From NCBI RefSeq assembly GCF_036898095.1, contig NC_090746.1:53597907-53661906 (forward strand): a stretch of DNA of 64,000 nucleotides. Direction: 5' to 3'. This DNA comes from Palaemon carinicauda. Lineage: Eukaryota; Arthropoda; Malacostraca; Decapoda; Palaemonidae. This document shows positions 1 through 10,985 of the stretch, piece after piece (within the stretch, counting starts at the first letter, position 1; the number at the start of each line of letters is the position of its first letter). The notes beneath the pieces were generated by a model. That model saw only the letters and a program-made list of their open reading frames with translations, made no database searches and had not been told where the DNA came from. The translations under genes and the position numbers were made by a program.

Positions 1-346
1 AATGGGTGAGTCACCCCTAAATAAATAGCGTAGGTTTGTATTCCAGTTATGGAACAAAGGACAAATTTGTAGATAATTTGTATTTTTCCTAATGATACAA
101 ACCTTACCTATTTATACAAACTTGCCCGCCAGCCCTATCCCCCTTGAAGTCTTACCTCCAAGCAAAGTGAGCTAAATCACTGGTATGTGAGTGGGAGTGG
201 TAGCAAGCTAAACCCCCTAGCCTCGCTAACTAGCGGTATGGGTAGTTAATCCTCACTAAATTTTAATGGTTCGTCATTTCAGCTTCGCAGAAAAATACAA
301 ATTATCTATGAATTTGTCATATTACTTCCAAATTTGTCATTTTAAG
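1..346 (+). repeat. DIRS right end (internal complementary region plus terminal repeat), solitary relic
   Basis: The block starts with GGGTGAGTCACCCC, then a GGAACAAA..GACAAATTTG..TTTTTCCTAA..ACAAACCT core, then GCTAACTAGCGG, and ends with AAATTTGTCAT. The same order of words occurs at 38520-38843, where it is the right end of DIRS-3, and at 27890-28262. No coding part is attached, because the rest of the element would lie left of the window or is lost. It ends only about 30 bp before the splice acceptor at 375-376. Confidence 0.65.
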
Positions 347-376
347 ATTGTTATTGATTATTATTTACTCTTTTAG

Positions 377-594
377 AAAAGAAAGCGGCGTTTGTCTGAA
401 CCGAGTGGAGATAGTTTGGAGGGTGAACCCACACATGGAGAATTCCTTGTTAGATGTCAAAGTTTAATTGAAGATCGCCAACCAATTACTCCTGTCGAAG
501 AAGAAGGATTAGTAAAGACCTCCCAAGAAACATTGAAGCCTTTAACTGTAAATACCGAATTACCTCCACCAAGTGGAAGTGAAGATGATCTGAG
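377..594 (+). CDS. MEPCE: MEPCE exon (N-terminal basic/disordered region)
   Basis: The polypyrimidine-AG acceptor TTTACTCTTTTAG ends at 376 and the donor GAG|GTGAGT is at 594/595. In the frame that joins the next exon it encodes 72 residues plus two bases, beginning KRKRRLSEPSG and ending SGSEDDL. The start is a basic cluster followed by an SEPS segment, typical of a nuclear localisation signal and phosphosite region. The rest is acidic and Pro-rich, with no catalytic motif. The two leftover bases AG join A at 16282 to make Arg. MEPCE proteins have a long poorly conserved N-terminus, so this exon is assigned by splice phase rather than by homology. There is no initiator ATG in frame, so an upstream exon is needed. 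Confidence 0.75.
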
Positions 595-664
595 GTGAGT
601 TTTGCTTCTTTTTGGAAATGTCATCCATACACATATATTAAATAATGCAAATTCTATGGTAATA

Positions 665-680
665 CAGTGATACCTCGGTA
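665..680. repeat. Tigger-like left terminal inverted repeat
   Basis: CAGTGATACCTCGGTA, preceded by the TA target duplication at 663-664. It is the exact reverse complement of 3154-3169. Confidence 0.9.
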
Positions 681-1009
681 CTCGACCATAATCCGTTCGA
701 GATCCGTGTTCGACCTCCGATTTGTTCGAGTACCGAATTTTTTTTCCCCATAAGAAATAATGGTATATATTCTATTCCGTTCCCAAGCACTCGAACAGGC
801 CCAAAATATTAATAAAACGTGTACCTAAACAACAATAATTATCTAAATGTGTATGAAATTGGTCAGAAAATCCTATAAAACAATTTTAAACCATTTACTG
901 TACTAAAATAAAACAATTTTAAACCATTTTCTGTACTGTAGTGAACATACCTTTGAGCAGCGGTTCGATGGCATACAGGGATGGATGTGGAGAGGATGGA
1001 AGGGGGAGG

Positions 1010-2887
1010 TTACTGCTTGGAAGGAGAGTCCCCTTCCATGATGTGGCGGGGTAGTTCTCCTTCAGGAGTTGTTTCTCTCTCCAATGAAAGGGTGGGCAGA
1101 TCTATTTCAGGGGTTTCTTCTCTTCTTTGTCTCTTCTTTGGAGGAGAAACAGGCTTTGATGTAGCAGCTTTCTTTTCTTTTGTGAAAAACTGGTCTATTG
1201 TTAATTGTTTCTTCCTCCTCTGCAGTATTCTTCGAAAATGATACATGACACTATCATTAAACATATGCACTGCCCGGTTTGCTACTGCAATTTCTGGGTG
1301 GTATTTTTCAGCAAAAGCCTGCACATCTGCCCACTTGGAACAAATTTCATTGATGAGAGAACTTGGAACATCCTCCCTTACCTCATCCTCTTCTGAAGAT
1401 TCCTGCTCCACAATCAGATCCTGCTGCTGTTGTTGTTGCAGGTGCAACAATTCCTCCACAGTCAACTCGGTAGAATGGCTTTCTACAAGCTCATCAATAT
1501 CATCCTTGTCGACCTCAAGCCCCAAACTCCTGCCCATGACAACAATTTCCTCAACGACATCAGTGTCATCAGAAATTACAGGGGTAGCAGTGCTTGGACC
1601 CGCCTCTGGTTGGAAACCTTCAAACTCCCTCTCTGTGACACATGATGGCCACAGCTTACGCCAGGCAGAGTTCAATGTCCTATAGGTCACACCTCGCCAA
1701 GCTTGGTCAATCATGTTAACAGAGTTGAGGATGCTGAAGTGTTCCTTCCAGAATTCCTTTAGGGTCAACTTCGTGTCACTGGTCACTTCAAAACACTTTC
1801 TGAAAAGGGCCTTGGTATAGAGTTTTTTGAAGTTTGAAATGACCTGTTGGTCCATGGGCTGGAGTATGGGAGTAGTATTGGGGGGCAAGAATTTGATTTT
1901 GATAAAGCTGTATTCTTCTTTCAAGTCATCCTCGAGACCTGGAGGATGTGCAGGAGCATTGTCCATAACCAGAAGACATTTCATTGGCAAGCTCTTTTCA
2001 ATGAGGTAAGCCTTAACCTGGGGGGCAAACACTTCGTTTATCCACTCAGTAAAGAATTGTCTTGTGACCCAAGATTTAGTGTTCGAGCGCCACATAACTG
2101 GTAGTGCACTTTTACAAATATTATTTCGTTTGAACACCCGGGGGTTGTCCGAGTGGTACACTAACAAGGGTTTGATCTTGCAATCGCCACTTGCATTTGC
2201 ACACAGCAACAATGTTAGCCTATCTTTCATTGGCTTGTGACCTGGCATCTTCGTCTCGTCCTTGGTAATGTACGTATTGGCTGGCATTTTCTTCCAAAAT
2301 AACCCAGTCTCATCACAATTAAAGACTTGTTGTGCGATCAAATTTTGTTCATTTATGTACCGATCGAATTCCCCCACGTATTTATCGGCTGCAATTTGAT
2401 CCGAACTAGCTGCCTCCCCATGCCTAGTAACACGATGAATACCTGTTCTATTACGAAACTTTTCAAACCAACCCCTGCTCGCTTTAAATGTAAATGAATC
2501 ACTTTCACTGGTACTCGGACTTTTCTTCACTAATTCTTCATAGATATGCAACGCTTTTTCACAAATGAACGCTTCACTAACACTTTCCCCGGCCAACTGT
2601 TTTTCTTTAATAAATATTAAAAGCAACTTTTCCATCTCCTCAATCACTTGTGGCCTTTGCTTAGTTACCGCCGTAACTCCCGTTGCAACATTCGCCTTCT
2701 TAATCATTTCTTTATGCTTTAAAAACGTAGAAATGGTCGACTTCGCCATTCCGTATTCTACCGCTAAATCGGACACTCGTACACCATTCTCATATTTCGC
2801 TATAATTTCCTTCTTCAACTCGATCGTTGTTCGCACTGTTTTCCTCTTCTCCTTCCCCTTAACACTCATTACTTTCTTGGGACTCAT
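1010..2887 (-). CDS. Tigger/Jerky-type DDD transposase (CENP-B related)
   Basis: This 625-residue open frame encodes the transposase that cuts and pastes the surrounding element. I chose the ATG at 2887 (MSPKK); an upstream in-frame ATG at 2917 only adds a hydrophobic decapeptide. Residues about 15-60 form a pogo/Psq helix-turn-helix (LAVEYGMAKSTISTFLK). Residues about 75-160 form a CENP-B-type second DNA-binding domain ending in GWFEKFRNR. The DDE_1 catalytic core carries Asp192 (NCDETGLF), Asp309 (LLVMDNAPAHP) and Asp346 (LQPMDQQVI), a DD36D arrangement. The C-terminal third has a Gln run, acidic stretches and a basic patch (PPKKRQRR). Length and order match Tigger and JRK proteins. The intact triad and terminal repeats argue for a live transposon rather than a domesticated gene. 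Confidence 0.93.
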   Translation of the reverse strand: MSPKKVMSVKGKEKRKTVRTTIELKKEIIAKYENGVRVSDLAVEYGMAKSTISTFLKHKEMIKKANVATGVTAVTKQRPQVIEEMEKLLLIFIKEKQLAGESVSEAFICEKALHIYEELVKKSPSTSESDSFTFKASRGWFEKFRNRTGIHRVTRHGEAASSDQIAADKYVGEFDRYINEQNLIAQQVFNCDETGLFWKKMPANTYITKDETKMPGHKPMKDRLTLLLCANASGDCKIKPLLVYHSDNPRVFKRNNICKSALPVMWRSNTKSWVTRQFFTEWINEVFAPQVKAYLIEKSLPMKCLLVMDNAPAHPPGLEDDLKEEYSFIKIKFLPPNTTPILQPMDQQVISNFKKLYTKALFRKCFEVTSDTKLTLKEFWKEHFSILNSVNMIDQAWRGVTYRTLNSAWRKLWPSCVTEREFEGFQPEAGPSTATPVISDDTDVVEEIVVMGRSLGLEVDKDDIDELVESHSTELTVEELLHLQQQQQQDLIVEQESSEEDEVREDVPSSLINEICSKWADVQAFAEKYHPEIAVANRAVHMFNDSVMYHFRRILQRRKKQLTIDQFFTKEKKAATSKPVSPPKKRQRREETPEIDLPTLSLERETTPEGELPRHIMEGDSPSKQ

Positions 2888-3153
2888 TATGAAAGCTAAA
2901 AAAGCAATTAAAAGCACTGAAAATCACTAAATCACAACGAATGCTGATCGCGCGTTGTCTGAGTGACGCTCTCGAGAGAACTGATGCTTCCCGAACAAGC
3001 GAGAGTGGCCGAGATGGCGCGATCATCACAAAGCCCATGCGGTCGTCACGTGTTCGGCTGGTCGAGTACCGAATTTTTGGTCGAGCACCGCAGCAAAAAT
3101 TTCTCGAAAATTTTGGTCGAACTCCGAATTGTTCGAGTATAGAGTCGTTCGAC

Positions 3154-3169
3154 TACCGAGGTATCACTG
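3154..3169. repeat. Tigger-like right terminal inverted repeat
   Basis: TACCGAGGTATCACTG, followed by TA at 3170-3171. It pairs exactly with 665-680. Confidence 0.9.
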
Positions 3170-3313
3170 TACTGAATTCAGTAGTTGATTTTTTAAATAC
3201 AGTACTGTATAATAGATGATATCAGTAATATAATTATCAGATGCCTTTAGAAATTAGGGATCATCATACTGTTCCTTCCTATACGTAGACATAGCTTTCA
3301 TTCTTTGAAATAG

Positions 3314-3392
3314 CCATGTTTCCCAAACGACGATGAAACGACCGTTGAATTAACAATTCAATGGTCGTTTCAGCGTCGTTTGGGAAACATGG
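3314..3392. repeat. 79-nt near-perfect inverted repeat (38-bp arms, 3-nt loop)
   Basis: The left arm 3314-3351 and right arm 3355-3392 are complementary at 36 of 38 positions with an AAC loop at 3352-3354. One of the two mismatches would be G-U in RNA of one orientation. The arms begin and end with CCATGTTTCCC/GGGAAACATGG. No open frame or transposon end is obvious. It could be a small foldback transposon, an siRNA-producing hairpin, or a recent palindromic duplication. Confidence 0.9.
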
Positions 3393-6300
3393 TTGTTGGT
3401 TAATGACAGGTGGTTCTGAGGTCCTATCCATCCACAGGCAAGGCATTTTTGTCCTTGGGGTCCAGCTTTTCATACTCTTTTCAAGTGCTCTAGCTTGTGA
3501 CAGCAAAAGCATACTGAAAGGGAAGCATGTGATCAAGTGAATTTTGTCCTTATGAGGTTAAAAACTTTTGAATCTCCATATGGTGTTTACCTTTTGTAAC
3601 TGGTTAGCTATAGGCATTTGCTTCCATATTGGGAATATTATACTTGCTCGACTTTTCAGAAGACAATGAACTCCAAGCATAATTCCTCTCACTTCATGGT
3701 ATTTTCACTTCAGGACAGAGTTACCAAATTGGCTAAGTGCTGCCTGTACCTACGTAACCGATAATTAAAATTACTCATCTGGAAGATCCACCTAGTAATG
3801 ACAGATTTATTCATATGGAGATCTTATGTAGTGCAGTGTCAGTAAGTGTCACCATGTGAAAAAACCCAATCAAGGAGAGCGTAGTTGTTATTGATTGCCC
3901 AAACTATGGCTCCTCTGTGACACTAGGGAAAATGGTTGGCAAGGGGAAATAGAGGAAATTTGCTCTCGCTTTCTTTGCTACCTCTCTCTTTTCACTCTTC
4001 TTTTTGTTGGACACTTCTTCCTTGAGAAGAAAAAACATATTTTTGCTTGGGAAGGCCTTTTGCTAAAAATGTTCCTTCAGATTCATTGTGATCATTCTCC
4101 ATCTGTGGAAGCAAGTGATGGCATTCACCCACTACCTGGTACCTTCAGAGTCAATCAAGCCGAGTGTAAACCAATGTCACATTAACCAATGATGCACCAG
4201 ATGCAGATGAGCTGTCCTGATAAGCCAGAATGCCAGCACCATAAGCTAGAGGTTTTTGTCAGATGTGGCCACTTTTCCAGTTATAGTGAGGTAGTAGGGT
4301 TGTTCCTTACCCTTCAGCACAGCTCTTTTCTTTATGGAATGTAGTGCTGACAGGTACCCACGAGATCGGTTAACAAAGCTTAAGCTGGTGTGGCAGCCAC
4401 CATTGTTTCATCAGTTGCAGATGTTGGTCCTACTTAGACTGATCTTCACCCTGTGCAGTAGGCCGACTGGGATGTCATTCACGCTTCCGCCTTGTGTTGA
4501 TACAGAACTCGCTTATTGACCAGTAATATTAGGTTTGGTTAGTGATTGTGAGCCTGGTATGACTGCAAGCGCTGTTTCATTAGTTCCAGCACCATACAGT
4601 AAGCGAAGACAGTAAGATTATTGTTCATTTTACTGCCCCGTACCAATACAGAGCTCATGCATCAATTAGTATCTTTGGTATCGGTTAGCGTTTGTGAGCT
4701 TAGTATACCAGACACTGCATTTACACTGAACTCTAGTGCAGTTATGCTGACAGAGGTAACGTTTTATTTCCTCGTGCATGCTACTCCCATTTGCTGTAAC
4801 AAAGGGAGACTGACACCATGCACACGTGCCAACTTGAACCTTTGGGGTTAGTTGGCAACTACTAACTTGTTGTACCAGCTACCGCTATTCACCTTTGAGT
4901 CGCTACTGTGTCTTCTTATTGACAGGTACCATAAGGGTCAGCCTGCAAGGTGAGACCAGTGCAACAGTTATTGCTGTTTAGACCAGTACTATGTGAATGC
5001 TCTTCCCTGGACTTGAAACCAACTCCTAGGTAATTAAGGATACACTCGAGCTTGATCACCTTTGCCGAAAGCCAAATGATCGACAAGCTTGAGCACCCTA
5101 TTTCACCATTTGCTTGGACAATGGAGTATGGTTTGGGTTTTTTTCTCAAGGTATTTTGGTGCATCCAAAAAGGATAGACCCTGCTCTTCCCGTTCTTGCC
5201 TTTCCCAGGCTTAATCCAAGAGGAGTGTTAGGACCAAGAAGTGTAGGAGCAACACAAGTATGTCAATAGTGGATGTTTTGCCTTGCTCACTCCCTCTCTA
5301 TTTTCCATCTGAAGCCCTTCCAGATTCCCTCTTTGGGCATTCAACAAATGTGAAATTATCCAGGATTTTTGTGCTAGAAGTCTTGTACAATCTTCTCCAG
5401 TCCTTTCCCATCAGCTCTGTGAGTCTGCATGCCTCTTAGCTAAACTGTTACTTCTCAGACAGTATTCAATTGGAACATTTGGCCCAATCTCAGCCTCCTG
5501 AGAAGACCATACTTTTGGTGACTCATTCATTCTTCAGGTTTTCACACAAGTTTTTGCCATAGTGTCAAGTTTGTGTTGCTTGGAATGACCTCTTCAAAGT
5601 TTGGATGGTATTGAGACTTCATTGCTCTTACTGTGATTGAACAAGATACTGATCTCACACCTAAGATGTTCAACTGGGAATTTATCATTATTTTGTATCA
5701 GCAACCTCGGAGAGATGGCGCACCTGTACATGATTAGTAGGATCTGCTGAACCATTTATGGCAGACTGAAAAAACATTTTCCCAAGGGAAGATGTGAGTT
5801 TGCTCTCTCTTCTTCTGCCTCTACCAACTCCTATTTCCATGTTTGGACACTTCTCAGAGGGAAGAAGCAGTAGTAATCAAGCTGGAGGGCTCTCATAAGA
5901 AGTTTCTTGGGACTTCCAGCCTGTGATCTTCTCCTTTGGAAGGTAAGGACAGACCTCACCCGCTGGCTATTACCTTGCAATTCGATCTTGTTGATCCATA
6001 GGCTAGGTATGGTGAATATTTCTTCTACCATTTTCATCCACAGCAGGACAGAAGAAGCAGCCTTGCTCTTAGAGAGCCAGTCATTTTTATTAGTAAGGAG
6101 TATGTAGCTCACCTGCTTAACAATTCCTTCGAGGTATGTCAAGAAGTGTGTGATCCCGGTGTGACAGCTACCAATCTATGGCACATGTTACAACCGAGCA
6201 GTCCCACACGCTCCAATCATCAGCACCATATGCCAGGTAAGGGTGAAGTATACTGTACACTGTCTTTGCAGATACCCTTGTCTAGGAGGGAGTGATAGAG

Positions 6301-6829
6301 TTCACCTGGTGACAGTTTTGCCTAGGAGTTGGTTAGCCCAACCATGAGGCCAGTATAGCAAATACTTATGATATACTGGCTGAAGGTAATAGGCTTTCCA
6401 GGGATCAAGTGCTCACACTGTCTGGTAGGCTGGAGATTGTTTGTGCACTTCCTTGGTCCTTTTCATAGAACACTCTGGAACAGCCTAAACTCTAGTGGTG
6501 TCTCATTCTGTTAGCTTTCTTGTAGCCCTGAGAGAGAAACACTTAAACATTTCTCTCTGGCCAGAGCACTTTTAGTGCCTGCCTCTGCTGAAGAAGCTTC
6601 TTTTCAAATTATTGATCTCTCCTCCTCTGGGGAATAGTCCTTGCTCAAAATGAGTTTTGAACAGTCTTGCCTACCCTGGGACTTGGGTCCTGCGATGGAG
6701 TGGCCCTTATCCTTGAGGCGTGACTCCACAGGCCTCTTGTTACCTGAGGAGGATCAGAGTTTTCCCTCAAGACTGTATTTCTTTTCTGCATCTGGAAGAG
6801 AGTAGGAGAGTTTCAGCCTCTTCATCATA
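3393..6829. other. Unassigned intronic sequence, no gene seen
   Basis: All open frames here are short (about 100 residues or less), show no recognisable motif and overlap on both strands. Composition is mixed, with GC-richer patches around 4200-5200 and 5750-6250 that read like decayed repeat sequence, possibly old DIRS gag. I cannot align them by eye. I see no splice-bounded exon that would fit the host gene. Confidence 0.5.
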
Positions 6830-7445
6830 ACAAACTTTAATTACTGCTGAGGTTTTGATAGAATCAAAAGCTTTCTCATAGTCTATAAATGCCATACTTG
6901 GTGATTTCTCATAATCTGTTGAGTTTTCCAATAGCTGATTAATTACATGGATATACTGTAGTCAGTTGTTGAATACTCACTTCTAAAACCTGCCTGCTCT
7001 CTTGGTTGATTAAAGTCTAGCTGTCTTTCTATTTGGCCTATATATTACGAATAGTAAACTTATTGGGCGGTATTTTTACAGGTCGTTTTTATCTCCCTTT
7101 GTGTGAATTAGTATAATGATAAAGTTTTTCCAAGTTGTAGGTATAGAATATTTGTGCAGACATTTAGTATAGGGCTCAACGGATTTTACTACCATGAAAT
7201 CTTCTCTGTCTATTATTAAATCAATTGTTAGGCCATCTTCTCCTGCTGTGTTGCCTCTTTACTTGCCTATAATGCCTTCTTTACTACTTCTACTGCTATT
7301 TTTGGTACCGGCTCAAATGTTTCATTATTTCTATTGGTGACGCTATTTTTTTATCGCTATTGTATAGCATTGGATAGAAATTCTTTGCAATTTTTATCAC
7401 TCCATCTCTCAAAGTATCATTAGTTATCAGTAGGATGTGTAAATA
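6830..7445 (-). pseudogene. LINE reverse transcriptase fragment
   Basis: On the minus strand the segment around 6860-6900 reads MAFIDYEKAFDSIK, which is the first catalytic block of non-LTR retrotransposon reverse transcriptases. The upstream part (toward 7440) reads like the preceding RT region but with many stops and frameshifts. There is no continuous frame. It resembles the LINE at 26482-27660 (FVDYEKAFDSVH) and may be an older copy of a related family. Confidence 0.6.
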
Positions 7446-7447
7446 CA

Positions 7448-7800
7448 TTCTTTTGATTGTTATGATCAGCAATGAAACATAAACAAAACGATGATTTCTG
7501 TTTTAGGCAGCGTGTTTAGGAAAAACGTGATATAATATAGCTCATTTCAATTATTTTGAATTTGTAAGGATGAAGTAAGTAAACCTTTAGAAATACCATC
7601 ATCATTACATATCCAATACCTGGTAAGATGTTTGTTGCTGCAAAAGTTAGCCTATATACATATGTGTAAATGGGATTTTTTGTTTGTTATGATCAGCGAT
7701 GAAACATAAACAAAACAATGGTTTTAGTTTTAGGTGGCATGATATAACATCGCCTTTATTTATTTTAATTTGGAAATAATAGGATTGAGTGAAATTAAAA
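7448..7800 (+). repeat. Two direct copies of an approx. 110-bp intronic repeat
   Basis: TGTTATGATCAGCAATGAAACA at about 7458 and TGTTATGATCAGCGATGAAACA at about 7686 begin two similar segments (..AACATAAACAAAACRATG..TTTTAGG..GTGATATAA..) spaced about 230 bp apart. They lie just upstream of LINE endonuclease-like sequence and could be its tandem 5' region, which is a guess. Confidence 0.55.
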
Positions 7801-7929
7801 GAACTGGGAATCTTGCACAGAATTAAAAGAAGGACATAAGTTTTGCTTCAGAGGATATGAAAGGAACAAGGAAATTGTAGTGGGTTTCTATTAATAAAAT
7901 CTTGCAGGTAACATGGAAGAATTTTGTAG

Positions 7930-8760
7930 TATAATGCTAGTGATAGAATTGCAGGTTTAATTATCAAACTAAATAAAAAATATAAACTGAAGATCATTCA
8001 AACCTATGCACCAACAACATCCCATACAGAAGAAGTAATTGAAACTAATGAAGATCTGGAGATATTTATGAAAAACATAAGACCCAGTTTACATTTGTTG
8101 TTGGTGATTTCAATGCTAAAGCAAGTCAAAAGAAGAGAGGAGAATTAGCAGTGGGTAAATTTAGAGTAGACACAAGGAATGGCAGAGGAGACATGCTTGT
8201 AGAATTTGCTGAAACAATCAATCTTAAAATTATGAACACCTTGTTTTATAAAAAGGAACATTGAAAATTGACATGGAGAATCCAAAATAGAGAAATGAAA
8301 AATAAAATACATTTTATTCTTAGTGAAAGAGTCAATTCAGTTGAAGATGTAATTGTGTTAAATAAGTTTAAGTCAAGCAGTCACAGAATGGTGAAAAGCA
8401 AAATTTGTTTAGATCCAAGGAAAAAGAGAAAATTAATTTTAAGAAAATAAACACTTGTGTAATAAGAGAAAAATATGAAGAGTTTAGTTTAGCCATCCAA
8501 AATAGGTACTCCCAGCTTCATGATGAATTGGAAGCAAGTAAAAAAGAAATGAACTGTAACTTAACAAAATTTGTATTGGAATGAACACAATATATGTGAA
8601 AAAGTTCCTTAACAAAATCAAGGAAAACTATCAGAAAAGACCAAAAATCTAATAAAGAAAACATTGGAAATCCAAGAGAGATGAAATCGAATTAGCAGAA
8701 CTATCCTAAACAATAAACAAACTAAAAACCCAAGATATTCTTAAATACAATTAAACCAAA
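7930..8760 (+). pseudogene. LINE apurinic-type endonuclease fragment
   Basis: Read across frames, the region gives KIIQTYAPTTSHTEE, then VVGDFNAKAS (the APE-type nuclease signature GDFN), then VDTRNGRGDMLVEFAETIN, and near 8265-8450 TWRIQNREMKNKIHFIL and SSSHRMVK. That is the usual order in the N-terminal endonuclease of RTE/CR1-like non-LTR elements. Frameshifts near 8080 and 8260 and stops after 8450 show that it is dead. The reverse transcriptase part is missing. Confidence 0.65.
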
Positions 8761-8894
8761 ATTGAAGAAACACTAAAGAAAGGCAGAAACATCAAATTGA
8801 TGAAAAGAAGACTTGGAACAGGGTTAAAGGTTACCCATGAAATGCAGAGACAAAAGAGAGTTACATTGCCCAAACAAGATGGACAATTCCTTAG

Positions 8895-9160
8895 AAACTG
8901 ACTATAATTACATGTGATCAATGCCCAAGCCTCCTCTCCATCCAAAGTAGGACCAGGGTGTGATGGCAATGGCTGCTGATTACTCAACAGGGACACCTAT
9001 AGGCTTCCCCAAATCCCCCATCTTTAGCTCACAAGGATGGTGATCTTGCAGCCACTAAAGGAACTAACATGTTTGAGCGAGACTTGAACCCGTCTGGCTA
9101 TCACTGGTCAGGGACATTATCATTGATTACCGGCTCAATCTTCATGATTTCTTATAAATT
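8895..9160 (-). mobile_element. tRNA-derived SINE-like element
   Basis: On the minus strand the block contains GGTTCAAGTCTCGCTCAAAC, which resembles a Pol III B-box (GGTTCAAGTC), followed by a body with CTGCAAGATCACCATCCTTG. The same kind of body recurs, more decayed, at 55690-55910. I recognise it from memory as a repeat common in decapod genomes. The exact ends are not certain. Confidence 0.6.
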
Positions 9161-9614
9161 CTTTGACCAATCACAGTCAACCTGCATCATAAAGCCTCGA
9201 CATTCCGTTTATATTGTAGTTGGGTTTTTAAAAAAAGGAAATTCTTTTCATATGCACTCATTAACTGCATGAGGATTTTCCTCCGCTGAGTCTTCTCTGT
9301 TTTACATCTAGACTGCATCAGTGAAGAGGACAGTTGATTCTTACTGTTTGATTCAAGGGGTGTAATCTTGAACAGTTATTATTTTCTGTCTAGAGGTCAG
9401 AAGGCTTTGAGTCTGGGCACAAGTATTACTGCAAGTATGGACAATGTGATTTGAGATATTTTGCATAATAGGAATAGTATTCGAGTAAAACTATGTTCTT
9501 AGGACAATAGTAGGAGTTTAGAGGTTACAACTGCACAATGCATACTGTAAGCTCCACTTAAAATGTCCATTTGTGAGAAAATGGGAATAGTAAACTAACC
9601 TATTCGAAAAAAAT
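9161..9614. other. Intronic sequence, nothing recognised
   Basis: AT-rich, with no open frame or repeat signature that I can support. It ends where the DIRS shell begins. Confidence 0.5.
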
Positions 9615-10580
9615 ATTTGTTCCAACACTAGATACAAAGCTTATGCTTTTTACATAGGAGTATAATTTTGACGACTGCTGAAACCAGCCATTAAAGTTTT
9701 GCGAGGTGTAACTACCCTCCGCTGCTTAGCGGAGGGCATTCAGCTGGGGGTAGACCAACCACCCCGCTCACACAAGTACTAGTAAACGTCACGTTTTATT
9801 TTGGCTCGGTAGAGTAAAGACGTAGCCTTGCTCTCCTGTCTGAAACTTTTAACCAGTTTACGATTAATAGTAACTAGCCTAACCTCTGAGGGTAGTCTCA
9901 TCCTTTGAGGCTTTAGGGTTTCCCCACTAAGGAATGGTTCCAAGAGTGTTACAGTTTACTGCAGCAGTCTGCTTCTGCTCACCTTCGTTCCTGCAGCTTC
10001 AGCGTAGGAATGAGATCAGTGGTAGAATGGTTCCCTTTGGGGTTTTTCAGTCAGGGTGAACCCAGAAACTAGCTTCTGCTATGTTTCACAGGCAGCACTC
10101 AATGTCGAACTTCAACTTGAGCTCAGCTCTTTGAGAGGAAGCAGAGAGCACTGCCTGGAGGTCCACTTTCATGTGTTGGACAACTTTCCCTTGCCAGGGA
10201 GAGTTAGCCTCTACCAGGTGTTAGGCAACTTTTCCTGGTAATGGAGAGTTACCCTCCACCAGCATCTGTCCAGCAATCTTCCAGCTTGCGGGGAGAATTG
10301 ATGACAGCGGCAACAGGAGTTGGTCGCCTTTCCCGCCCGTGGGAGAGACTGCCTTAATCTGAGTGGTTTCCACCTCTGGTGATTCTTCTGGCAGGAATTG
10401 GATTCGTCCATTCTATGCCCTGCTCTTACTCTTCATAGTAAAGCCCCTTTGGAGTTAGGTGACTCTTGCAGTTCCTGCTCATAGCTGTCATACCCTCAGG
10501 GTACAAAACGATTCTTGTTGGAAACTTCCTGAAATATCTTCACACTCCTTAATTATTTCAGTTATTCTCTGTAAGAATGA

Positions 10581-10985
10581 ATTATTATTATTTGCTGAGC
10601 TGCAACCCTAGTTGGAAAATCAGGATGCTTTAAGCCCAGGGGCTCCAACAGGGAAAACAGCCCAGTGAGGAAAGGAAACCAGGAAACAATTGATTTTTGT
10701 AAGAACAGCAACAATATTAAAATAAATATTTCCTATATAAACTATAAAAACTCTAACAAAACAAGAGGAGGAGAAACAAGAGAGAACAGTGTGCCCGAAG
10801 CAAGAGAATTCTAACCCAAGGCAGTGGAAGACCGTGGTACAGAGGTTATGGCACTACCCAAGACTAGAGAACAATGGTTTGATTTTGGAGTGTCCTTCTC
10901 CTAGAAGAGCTGCCTACCATAGCTAAAGAATCCCTTCTACCCTTACCAAGAGGAAAGTAGCCACTTACAGATTACAGTGCAGTAG
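10581..10985 (-). mobile_element. Jockey/CR1-like LINE 3' end, truncated copy
   Basis: On the minus strand it ends ..CCCTGTTGGAGCCCCTGGG..CAACTAGGGTTG.. followed by a short (AAT)n tail (at 10581-10591 on the + strand). The same 3' region is attached to a reverse transcriptase at 29340-30502 and occurs again at 26590-26975. It is 5'-truncated and non-coding. Confidence 0.75.

Larger units (their letters stand above)
665..3169 (-). mobile_element. Tigger/pogo-like DNA transposon, apparently complete
   Basis: The ends are perfect 16-bp inverted repeats, CAGTGATACCTCGGTA at 665-680 and its complement at 3154-3169, flanked by TA at 663-664 and 3170-3171. That is the TA target duplication expected of the Tc1/mariner/pogo superfamily. 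Inside the ends, both sides carry many TTCGAG/CTCGAAC words, so the subterminal regions are themselves repetitive. One long transposase gene on the minus strand fills 1010-2887. At 2505 bp with no frameshift or stop in the transposase, it looks like a recent, potentially autonomous insertion in the first intron of the host gene. Confidence 0.9.

Noticed and set aside
1010..2887. A domesticated host gene (Jerky/Tigger-derived)
   Set aside because: Perfect terminal repeats, TA duplications and an intact catalytic triad fit a transposon better than a host gene.
3895..4185. A 96-residue frame with a hydrophobic N-terminal half
   Set aside because: No family resemblance, no plausible splice context and several overlapping frames of similar size.
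8895..9160. A functional tRNA gene in the SINE head
   Set aside because: A B-box-like word is present but no full tRNA fold, and the body continues as a repeat.
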